From an uncultured bacterium (GTDB lineage: Bacteria; Bacillota; Clostridia; Lachnospirales; Lachnospiraceae): DNA of 5,032 nucleotides. Where the stretch lies: the NCBI GenBank assembly GCA_947086625.1, contig CAMTZV010000165.1, positions 1 through 5,032 of the forward strand, given 5' to 3'. Shown here in pieces: positions 1 through 5,032 of the stretch. Position 1 is the first letter of the stretch. Every line of letters begins with the position of its first letter. The translations under genes and the position numbers were made by a program. The notes under the pieces are model-generated. The model saw only the letters and a list, made by a program, of their open reading frames with translations. It made no database searches and had not been told where the DNA came from.

Positions 1-735
1 AACGCGCCGGTTGTGCTTAAGGTCGATCACCTGAATGCGGGCAAGATGGTGCAGGATGTGAGCTTTGAGCTGCACAAGGGCGAGATTTTAGGCTTCTCCG
101 GGCTGATGGGCGCCGGGCGCACCGAGACGGCGCGCGCGATTTTCGGCGCGGACCCCAAGGAGAGCGGCGATATTTATATCAACGGGCAGAAGGTGACGAT
201 CAACAACCCGCAGGACGCAGTAAAATGCGGCATCGGCTATCTCTCCGAGGACCGCAAGCGCTACGGAATCGTCGTACAGAAGACCGTTGCGGAAAATTCC
301 ACGATGGCATGTCTCGAGAATTTTATGAGCGGCCTGTTTATCAATAAGGGCAAGGAGAAGAAGGTTGCGGAGGAATATGTGGAATCACTCGCGACCAAGA
401 CGCCGAGCGTGGAGCAGCTTGTCGTAAACCTCTCCGGCGGAAACCAGCAGAAGGTCGTTATCGCAAAGTGGCTCATCAACGACTGCGATATCCTGATCTT
501 TGACGAGCCGACCCGCGGTATCGACGTCGGCGCGAAGAATGAGATTTATAAGCTGATGAACAAGCTGGCGAGCGAGGGCAAATCGATTATCATGATCTCC
601 TCCGAGATGACGGAAATCTTACGTATGAGCGACCGCGTGGTTGTCATGTGCGAGGGCAGAAAGACCGGAGAGGTCCGGATTGAAGAGGCGACGCAGGAAG
701 CGATCATGAATCTGGCGACCCGTGAGATCAATTAA
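1..735 (+). CDS. Sugar ABC transporter ATP-binding protein, C-terminal half (RbsA/MglA family), 5'-partial
   Basis: This is the second nucleotide-binding domain of a double-ATPase of the CUT2 (ribose/galactose/xylose-type) importers; it hydrolyses ATP on the cytoplasmic face to drive sugar uptake through the permease encoded next. The frame is open from base 1, so 244 residues are visible out of about 500 usual for the family; the first ATPase domain and true start lie left of the window, and the GTG at 13 is only an internal Val codon. Visible motifs (numbered from base 1): Walker A-like GLMGAGRTE at 34-42 with Arg in place of the catalytic Lys, the YLSEDRK segment at 80-86, signature LSGGNQQKV at 144-152, and Walker [17 protein letters not shown] at 164-179. 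The switch His is replaced in ISSEM (about 199-203). The Arg and missing His are the normal state of the C-terminal domain in RbsA/MglA/XylG proteins, not decay. The specific sugar cannot be read from this protein. Confidence 0.95.
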   Translation, partial: NAPVVLKVDHLNAGKMVQDVSFELHKGEILGFSGLMGAGRTETARAIFGADPKESGDIYINGQKVTINNPQDAVKCGIGYLSEDRKRYGIVVQKTVAENSTMACLENFMSGLFINKGKEKKVAEEYVESLATKTPSVEQLVVNLSGGNQQKVVIAKWLINDCDILIFDEPTRGIDVGAKNEIYKLMNKLASEGKSIIMISSEMTEILRMSDRVVVMCEGRKTGEVRIEEATQEAIMNLATREIN

Positions 736-740
736 GGAGG
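735..740 (+). promoter_or_regulatory. Ribosome binding site of the permease gene
   Basis: AGGAGG overlaps the last base of the ATPase stop codon (TAA 733-735) and lies 8 bases before ATG 749. This decides the permease start: a GTG at 722 in the same frame would add nine residues (MRSIKEEGT), but those codons are the ATPase tail and this ribosome site itself. The arrangement suggests translational coupling of ATPase and permease. Confidence 0.85.
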
Positions 741-748
741 AGGGAACC

Positions 749-1726
749 ATGAAAAAGAAATCATCTATTTTAACAAGTCAGAAGTTCATCGTACTCCTGG
801 TAGTGATTGTGCTGTTTGCATTTTTCAGCATCGCCAGCCCGAGCTTCCGGCAGTATTCGACGATTATGAGTATTTTAAATTACTCCTACTACATCGTGCT
901 GATGTCAGTGGGCGTGACCTTTCCGCTTATTACCGGCGGTGTAGATCTCTCCATCGGTACGGGCCTGATCGGCTATTCGCTGGCGGGCGGCTATCTGATT
1001 ACGCAAAAGGGCTGGCCGGTAGCGGCAGGCTTGCTTGTCACGATTTTACTTGGCGTTGTGATCGGTACGTTAAACGGTGTGCTCGTCTCCTTTATGGAGC
1101 TGCCCCCCTTCCTGGCAACGCTCTGTACGTGCATGATTACGAGAGGACTCGGATCGATTTTCTCCAAGGGCTTTGGTATCTCGTGGCCCGCGGCGGGAGC
1201 GCCCGGCGGATGGTTCCGCAGCATCTTTAAGATCACGACTGGCAGCAATATGCAGATTCCGCTTGGTTTCCTGTGGATGCTTGTCATTGTGGCGCTCATG
1301 GCGTTCGTGCTCAACCACACGAGACTGGGGCGTTACACGATCGCGATCGGAAGCAACAAGGAAGCGACAAGGCTCTCCGGCGTAAACGTAAGATTTTACC
1401 ACACAATGGCTTATGTGATCTCCGGCCTGTTTGCAGGACTTGCAGCAGTTGCCTACTCTGCGATCTTTGCGACGGTACAGCCGGGCACGGGCGCAGGCTT
1501 CGAGCTTGAGGCGATCGGCGGCGCGATCATCGGCGGTGTTTCCGCAAGCGGCGGCGCCGGCTCAGTCGAGGGTTCCCTGATCGGCGTGTTTGTCATCTGC
1601 CTGTTAAAGACGGGGCTGCCGTTTATCGGCCTGCAGGCAAACTGGCAGCAGATTGTCACCGGTCTTGTGCTGATCGGCGCGGTTATGGTGGATATTCTCA
1701 AGAAAAGAAAAGCAGAAGTTCACTGA
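749..1726 (+). CDS. Sugar ABC transporter permease (RbsC-like, BPD_transp_2 family)
   Basis: This integral membrane subunit of a CUT2 sugar importer probably works as a homodimer forming the translocation path. It has 325 residues, the normal length for the family. A basic start (MKKK) leads into a first membrane segment at about 12-30, and hydrophobic segments follow through the protein. Family hallmarks are TGGVDLSIG at about 62-70, the cytoplasmic coupling region RLGRYTIAIGSNKEATRLSG at about 192-211 (contacts the ATPase), and the Gly-rich ELEAIGGAIIGGVSASGG at about 252-269. The C-terminus is short and basic (ILKKRK). A loop around 144-170, rich in Gly, Pro and Trp, probably faces outside. 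The gene follows the ATPase gene by 13 bases and precedes the binding-protein gene by 97, so it belongs to the same operon. The family assignment is firm; the sugar is not determinable. Confidence 0.95.
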   Translation: MKKKSSILTSQKFIVLLVVIVLFAFFSIASPSFRQYSTIMSILNYSYYIVLMSVGVTFPLITGGVDLSIGTGLIGYSLAGGYLITQKGWPVAAGLLVTILLGVVIGTLNGVLVSFMELPPFLATLCTCMITRGLGSIFSKGFGISWPAAGAPGGWFRSIFKITTGSNMQIPLGFLWMLVIVALMAFVLNHTRLGRYTIAIGSNKEATRLSGVNVRFYHTMAYVISGLFAGLAAVAYSAIFATVQPGTGAGFELEAIGGAIIGGVSASGGAGSVEGSLIGVFVICLLKTGLPFIGLQANWQQIVTGLVLIGAVMVDILKKRKAEVH

Positions 1727-1758
1727 ATGGACACAATTATATGATACAGTTCAACACG

Positions 1759-1785
1759 ATATAAGGCCGGCAGTCGGTTTTATAT
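1759..1785 (+). repeat. Inverted repeat / RNA stem-loop, 11 bp stem
   Basis: The left arm ATATAAGGCCG (1759-1769) pairs with the right arm CGGTTTTATAT (1775-1785) across a 5-base loop GCAGT (1770-1774). Nine pairs are Watson-Crick and two (1765-1779 and 1766-1778) are G-U when transcribed on the plus strand; on the other strand those would be A-C mismatches, so the structure makes sense as RNA of this operon. The stem has few GC pairs and lacks a clean T-run after it, so it is not a typical strong terminator. It may be a processing or stabilising hairpin, or a weak attenuator. Confidence 0.6.
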
Positions 1786-1788
1786 AAA

Positions 1789-1802
1789 TACCTGATAAGG
1801 TA
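1789..1802 (+). repeat. Short inverted repeat just upstream of the ribosome site
   Basis: TACCT (1789-1793) and AGGTA (1798-1802) are perfect complements around the four bases GATA, ending five bases before the A-rich start of the ribosome site. It could be a small hairpin or an operator half-site pair. A five-base stem can arise by chance, so confidence is low. Confidence 0.3.
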
Positions 1803-1807
1803 CAAAA

Positions 1808-1815
1808 AAAGGAGG
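1808..1815 (+). promoter_or_regulatory. Strong ribosome binding site of the binding-protein gene
   Basis: AAAGGAGG follows an A-run and lies 8 bases before ATG 1824. It is close to the full anti-Shine-Dalgarno complement and fits high translation of the lipoprotein. It also supports ATG 1824 as the start, since the encoded protein then begins exactly with a lipoprotein signal peptide. Confidence 0.85.
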
Positions 1816-1823
1816 ACAAAGAA

Positions 1824-3026
1824 ATGAAAAAGAAAATCTTAGCAAGCCTTTTGTGTGTAGCGATGGCTGCAACAATGGTAGTTGGATGTGGTTCTGACGA
1901 CGGCGCGAAGACAGACGCACCGGCAGATACCCCCACAGACGACGCGGCAGACGAGCCCGCAGACGAGCCGGCAGATACGCCCACAGACGATGCGGCAGAC
2001 GAGCCGACGGACGACGCTGCAAAGGACGGCGGCTATCACTTCGAGATCATCGTAAAATCTTACCAGTCATCCTACTGGCAGGCAGCCGTTAAGGGCGTTG
2101 AGCAGGCAGCAGAGGAGCTTGGCGTAGTTGCAAACTGCACCGGCCCGAACGCAGAGAGCGATATCGCAGATCAGGTTAACATGCTCAACAACGCGATCAA
2201 CGCGGACGGTGTTGACGGTATTGGCCTTGCGGCTTGTGACCAGTCCGCATGTCTGGATGCTTTACAGACCGCAATGGATAAGGGTATCCCGGTTGTATGC
2301 TTCGACTCCGGTATTCCGGATGCTCCCGAGGGATCTGTTCTCTCTACCGTTGCAACCGATAACTACGGCGCAGGTGCTACCGCAGCAGAGAACCTTTACG
2401 CAGGCTTAAAGGATAAGATCGCAGGGGCAAGCGCTCCGGTTCGTATCGGCGAGGTAAACCAGGAGGCTACTTCCGAGTCTATCATCAACCGTGGCCTTGG
2501 CTTCATCGACAAGTTCGCTGAGCTGGCAAAGGCTGACGGCAAGACCGTTGCTGTTATCGGAAACGACAAGTATGTCAACGACGCAAAGGCTGAGACCGTT
2601 GCAGAGGCAGACGCAGACATCATCATCGAGGTTGCGGTTCCCGCACAGACAACCGTTGAGCTTTGCGCAACCGAGGCTTCCGCAATCATGAACAAGGCTG
2701 ACGTAATCGGTATGTTCGGTTCCAATCAGGTAGCGGCAGAGGGTATCTTAACCGCTAACGAGACGATCAACAAGTTAGGCACTGATCCTGAGACTTCTAT
2801 CCTGGCAGCAGGCTTTGACGCTGGTTCCGTAATCAAGGGCGCGATCACAGGCGGCACGATGTACGGCGCAGTTACACAGTCTCCGCTGGCAATGGGTATC
2901 ACGACCGTTCAGACGCTGTACGCGATCGCAAACGGCGAGTCTGTAGATGATATCCCGACCGAGGGCTACTGGTACAATGCAGATAACATGAACGATGATT
3001 CCATCGCTCCCAACCTGTACGACTAA
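1824..3026 (+). CDS. Sugar ABC transporter substrate-binding lipoprotein (RbsB-like, Peripla_BP_4 family)
   Basis: This is the ligand-capturing subunit of the importer, tethered by lipid to the outer face of the cell membrane. It has 400 residues. The signal peptide 1-21 has a KKK start, a hydrophobic core and lipobox VVGC, giving lipidated Cys22. Residues 23-70 form an Asp/Ala/Pro/Thr linker (about 18 acidic, 2 basic residues) with a 16-residue motif repeated twice. The type I periplasmic-binding fold runs from about 71 to 400: SYQSSYW (79-85) in the first-lobe ligand region, FDSGIPD (160-166), a TDNYGAG segment typical of the family, RGLGF beginning at R223, GSNQ ending at Q302, and GFDAG with D332. 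By recalled alignment to E. coli RbsB, the sugar-binding Asp, Arg, Asn and Asp are kept (D161, R223, N301, D332), but the Arg after the first Asp is Ser162 and the two aromatic Phe are Tyr84 and Trp85. It is thus probably a sugar or polyol binder of unassigned specificity. It is the last gene of the operon. Confidence 0.93.
   Translation: MKKKILASLLCVAMAATMVVGCGSDDGAKTDAPADTPTDDAADEPADEPADTPTDDAADEPTDDAAKDGGYHFEIIVKSYQSSYWQAAVKGVEQAAEELGVVANCTGPNAESDIADQVNMLNNAINADGVDGIGLAACDQSACLDALQTAMDKGIPVVCFDSGIPDAPEGSVLSTVATDNYGAGATAAENLYAGLKDKIAGASAPVRIGEVNQEATSESIINRGLGFIDKFAELAKADGKTVAVIGNDKYVNDAKAETVAEADADIIIEVAVPAQTTVELCATEASAIMNKADVIGMFGSNQVAAEGILTANETINKLGTDPETSILAAGFDAGSVIKGAITGGTMYGAVTQSPLAMGITTVQTLYAIANGESVDDIPTEGYWYNADNMNDDSIAPNLYD
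1923..2018 (+). repeat. In-frame tandem repeat, 2 x 48 bp, in the lipoprotein linker
   Basis: Copies 1923-1970 and 1971-2018 match at 40 of 48 bases by my alignment, with only two differences in the first 35. Each encodes 16 residues: ADTPTDDAADEPADEP (residues 34-49) and ADTPTDDAADEPTDDA (50-65). The repeat keeps frame and lengthens the acidic, presumably disordered tether between the lipid anchor and the binding domain. Shorter Asp-Glu-Pro-Ala units recur inside the copies, suggesting growth by slippage or duplication. Confidence 0.85.
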
Positions 3027-3060
3027 TCCGGCCAGACAGGATAAAATGAGTAAGTAAGAG

Positions 3061-3093
3061 AAGAGGCTCCGCAGCTTGCGGGGCCTCTTTTTT
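3061..3093 (+). terminator. Intrinsic (Rho-independent) terminator of the importer operon
   Basis: A 13-bp stem pairs AAGAGGCTCCGCA (3061-3073) with TGCGGGGCCTCTT (3077-3089) around loop GCT, with one G-U pair (3068-3082), followed by a T-run to 3093 that begins within the stem base. It lies 34 bases after the lipoprotein stop codon and ends 2 bases before the stop codon of the convergent gene. On the minus strand the G-U becomes an A-C mismatch and the following tail (CTCTTACTT) is only partly T-rich, so it is mainly a plus-strand terminator but may also stop transcription of the opposing gene. Confidence 0.92.
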
Positions 3094-3095
3094 CT

Positions 3096-5032
3096 TTATT
3101 CGATCGCTTCGATCGCCTCGACGATGTTCATACGGGCGATGGCGCGCAGCGGAACGGCAGTTGCGAGCAGACAGGCCGCGACGGAGACGAGGGCGGCGGC
3201 CGCAATCGATGAGAACGGAACGGGTACAAGCGTAAGCGTGTCCGTCCGGGCGGCGTTTACGAATACGGTGCAGACATAGCCGGATACCGCGCCGATGACG
3301 GAGGCGTAAATGCCGTAGTATGCGCCCTCCCACAGAAAGGTCCTGTAAAGGCCCGCCGTGCTCATGCCGATGGCGCGCTGCATCCCGATCTCGGCGACGC
3401 GGGTGTGGATGCTGCTGTAAACCGTGTTAATGATGTTCAGCACGCCGATGACGCCGACAAAGGCGATGAGCGCCCAGCAGAGCAGCCGGGTCTGTTCAAA
3501 GCTTTCTGCCGTCTGCGCGTCGGACATGCGGTACGAGAGCCAGTGCGTGCCGGATTCCTGTTCGCAGAAGGTATCCAGCCAGGTCTCAAACGCGTCCGTG
3601 TCGGCGTTTTTTGCCAGAGTCGGGTAAACCTCCGAGTAGCGGTCGTTTCCGACGACGGAGTTGTAGATATCGTCCGCTACGATGACCTGTACGCCGTTGA
3701 TGAAGCCGCTGTTATTGACGGCTACAGGATTTTCCGCCAGCCCGGCCACGCGAAGCTTTTTCCCGTTCAGTTCCACCGCATCGCCGACGGAAAATTCGGT
3801 GTAGGAAATGTCCATGCCCTCATAGGAGATCGGAATCGGATTTTTGATGATGCAGGCGTCTCCCGCCGCCAGCGCGGCGCAGTCGGCCTCGCTTAGATCG
3901 GGGGCGTATGTGAACAGCCGCTCTTCGTCGAGCGCTGCAAGCTGCAGCGTCTCATGCGACTGCACGGTGATATCCGTCTCAAAGGGAAGTGTTTCCTCGA
4001 ACGGGTTGTAGACCGTGAGCTTTGCCGTGGCGAGCGCATCGACTGCATCCTGCCCGCGCAGCGCTTCGACGCCGTCCGCGCTGATGCCCGTCGTCTCGTT
4101 TGTGACGGCATAATCGCCGGTGTGCAGTGCCTGCACGGCCTCGCTCGCGTCGAGCAGGGCGGTAAAGCTCTGAAGCGCGACAAAGACGGTGATGCTCATG
4201 ACAAGCGAGAGGATCGTGATTGCCGTCCGCCCGCGGCTGCGCTTTAAATTCAGCCTTGCGCAGTAGGCCTCAAAGCTGCGGATGCGGCGCTGTTTCTTAA
4301 CTCTGCGTTTGATTTTTGCTGTCTGTCCGGACATCGCGACGGTCGGGGAAACACGGGATGCATAGCGCGCCGCGGGAAACGCGGCGCTCATGGCAAACAA
4401 AAGCGTCACGGCAGTAGACAAAAGCAGGGGCAGCGTGCCGCCTGTGCCGGAGGTGCGGATGGCGTCCTGTAATTCCCCGGCAGTGTTCACCATGAAAAGT
4501 GCAGGGTTGAGCGTGCCGGTCGCAGCCGTCAGAACACCTCTCGTGCAGAGTGTGCCAAACAGCAGGCCAATCGGAATGCCGATGCCGCAGAGGATGAGAA
4601 GCTGGAGGCTGACGAGGCGGTAAATCTGGCGGCGTTCCCCGCCGAGTGCGCGCAGTGTGCCGTAGGAGCCGATGCGCCGGGTGACGGATATTTTTAATAT
4701 GTTGTAGATGACGAGTCCCGCCGCAAACAGCACGAGCGCGCCGACCAGCAGGCAGGAGAGCGCCAGAAACGGGAAGCCGTCGTCGCGGGACGCGTTCTGT
4801 GATTCCTGTGCATAGGGGATGGAAAGCGCGTCGAGCACGACCCAGTTGTACTGGATATAGCGCGCGTCGAGGGAAAGCCCCTCCGCCAGCTCATCGATGA
4901 CACCCTGGAAGCCGGCCTTTTCCCTTGTTTTAAAATCGACGGACCAGAGCCGGTATGCGGGTGGGAGCAGTGTCGCGGCCGTCCCGCTTCCGACGATGCT
5001 CCCTTCTCCGCGCTGGCATTCAAGATTGCCGC
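3096..5032 (-). CDS. FtsX/MacB-family ABC transporter permease with two FtsX cores, 5'-partial
   Basis: This is the membrane subunit of an ABC system of the FtsX-like permease class, which exports peptides or lipoproteins, resists antimicrobial peptides, or senses at the envelope. The frame is open from the stop codon (complement of 3096-3098) to the right edge, giving 644 visible residues; a GTG at 4838 is internal and has no ribosome site. Numbering from 5030, residues 1 to about 85 are the end of an extracytoplasmic domain. The first FtsX core follows, with membrane segments at about 86-112, 140-162 and 200-219, ending with SRVSPTVAMSG. A basic linker (KIKRRVKKQRR) leads to a segment at about 269-289, an extracytoplasmic domain at about 292-514, and a second core with segments at about 516-538, 568-591 and 607-627. 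TLRALGGERRQIYRL and GMQRAIGMSTAGLYR are the matching cytoplasmic coupling motifs of the two cores. The first membrane segment and the ATPase partner presumably lie to the right. The substrate is unknown. Confidence 0.9.
   Translation of the reverse strand, partial: GNLECQRGEGSIVGSGTAATLLPPAYRLWSVDFKTREKAGFQGVIDELAEGLSLDARYIQYNWVVLDALSIPYAQESQNASRDDGFPFLALSCLLVGALVLFAAGLVIYNILKISVTRRIGSYGTLRALGGERRQIYRLVSLQLLILCGIGIPIGLLFGTLCTRGVLTAATGTLNPALFMVNTAGELQDAIRTSGTGGTLPLLLSTAVTLLFAMSAAFPAARYASRVSPTVAMSGQTAKIKRRVKKQRRIRSFEAYCARLNLKRSRGRTAITILSLVMSITVFVALQSFTALLDASEAVQALHTGDYAVTNETTGISADGVEALRGQDAVDALATAKLTVYNPFEETLPFETDITVQSHETLQLAALDEERLFTYAPDLSEADCAALAAGDACIIKNPIPISYEGMDISYTEFSVGDAVELNGKKLRVAGLAENPVAVNNSGFINGVQVIVADDIYNSVVGNDRYSEVYPTLAKNADTDAFETWLDTFCEQESGTHWLSYRMSDAQTAESFEQTRLLCWALIAFVGVIGVLNIINTVYSSIHTRVAEIGMQRAIGMSTAGLYRTFLWEGAYYGIYASVIGAVSGYVCTVFVNAARTDTLTLVPVPFSSIAAAALVSVAACLLATAVPLRAIARMNIVEAIEAIE
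3099..3116 (-). repeat. Perfect 9-bp tandem duplication at the 3' end of the FtsX-type gene
   Basis: TTCGATCGC occurs twice in direct succession (3099-3107, 3108-3116) immediately before the stop codon. On the coding strand it encodes the last six residues, AIEAIE. FtsX-type proteins commonly end near a single P-x-EAL/I-type motif, so one unit looks like an in-frame duplication that added three residues; it is probably neutral. Confidence 0.6.

Larger units (their letters stand above)
1727..1823 (+). promoter_or_regulatory. Structured intercistronic leader before the binding-protein gene
   Basis: This AT-rich 97-base spacer separates permease and binding-protein genes, whereas the preceding junction is only 13 bases. 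It contains a long stem-loop (1759-1785), a small hairpin (1789-1802) and a strong ribosome site (1808-1815). A TATGAT at 1740-1745 could be a -10 box, but the best -35 candidate (TTCACT 1719-1724, 4 of 6 consensus, 15-base spacing) is poor, so a separate promoter is only a weak possibility. I saw no match to a catabolite-response element or a known riboswitch. A folded spacer here fits the usual need to make more binding protein than membrane subunits, by mRNA stabilisation or a local promoter; this is inference. Confidence 0.5.

Noticed and set aside
34..240. Missing Walker A Lys and switch His in the ATPase as signs of a dead gene
   Set aside because: These replacements are the standard condition of the second ATPase domain in RbsA/MglA-type proteins; signature and Walker B motifs are intact.
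722..748. GTG 722 as an earlier start of the permease
   Set aside because: It lies inside the ATPase reading frame and upstream of the ribosome site (735-740), which is placed correctly for ATG 749.
1719..1745. Promoter (TTCACT / TATGAT) before the lipoprotein gene
   Set aside because: The -35 match is only 4 of 6 with a short 15-base spacer, and the region is AT-rich, so a chance -10 is likely; mentioned only as a weak possibility in the leader entry.
1751..2039. Antisense frames rich in Ser/Ala/Gly or Arg/Cys/Val over the lipoprotein linker
   Set aside because: They are the reverse reading of the repeat-rich Asp/Pro/Ala linker; the low complexity merely removes stop codons.
3027..3060. 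Tiny reading frame ATG AGT AAG TAA between lipoprotein gene and terminator
   Set aside because: Three codons with no ribosome site; no basis for calling it a gene.
3405..3896. 163-codon open frame on the plus strand, antisense to the FtsX-type gene
   Set aside because: The translation has no recognisable domain, it is fully overlapped by a well-supported gene, and GC-rich codon use explains long antisense frames; no ribosome site was seen.
4836..4838. GTG at 4838 (minus strand) as the start of the FtsX-type protein
   Set aside because: The same frame stays open to the window edge, no Shine-Dalgarno sequence precedes it, and the protein would lack its N-terminal membrane segment and part of the extracytoplasmic domain.
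4694..5023. 109-codon open frame on the minus strand overlapping the start side of the FtsX-type gene
   Set aside because: It is in another frame from the continuous FtsX frame; its Arg/Ser-rich translation is typical of an out-of-frame reading.

Overview
The window reads like a chromosomal segment of a moderately GC-rich anaerobic Firmicute, most likely a gut-type Lachnospiraceae or related Clostridia. The evidence is the Lachnospiraceae-style lipoprotein signal peptide (MKKKILASLLCVAMAATMVVGC), strong AGGAGG ribosome binding sites, a classical hairpin-plus-T-run terminator, and a two-domain FtsX permease of the kind common in these genomes. GC looks to be in the mid-50s percent (an estimate by eye). 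The genus cannot be fixed from the sequence alone.

Positions 1-3026, plus strand: the distal part of a CUT2-type (RbsABC/MglABC-like) sugar ABC importer operon. It holds the second half of the double ATPase (1-735, cut by the left edge), a 325-residue membrane permease (749-1726) 13 bases downstream, a 97-base structured spacer (1727-1823), and a substrate-binding lipoprotein (1824-3026) with an acidic, internally repeated linker. A strong intrinsic terminator (3061-3093) closes the operon. The three proteins should form one importer: the lipoprotein captures the ligand outside the membrane, the permease (probably a homodimer) forms the channel, and the ATPase drives transport. Several ligand-contacting positions of E. 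coli RbsB are not conserved in the lipoprotein, so plain ribose is not a safe substrate call.

Positions 3096-5032, minus strand: the C-terminal 644 residues of a large FtsX/MacB-family ABC permease, convergent with the importer operon and running off the right edge. It shows two FtsX cores and a large extracytoplasmic domain between them. Its ATPase partner is not in the window.

I see no tRNA, rRNA, CRISPR array, insertion sequence, attachment site or origin. Every stretch of more than 100 bases is accounted for by these four genes. I found no convincing undescribed system. The items most worth a second look are the folded spacer before the binding-protein gene, the repeat-bearing acidic linker, and the unassigned ligand of the importer.
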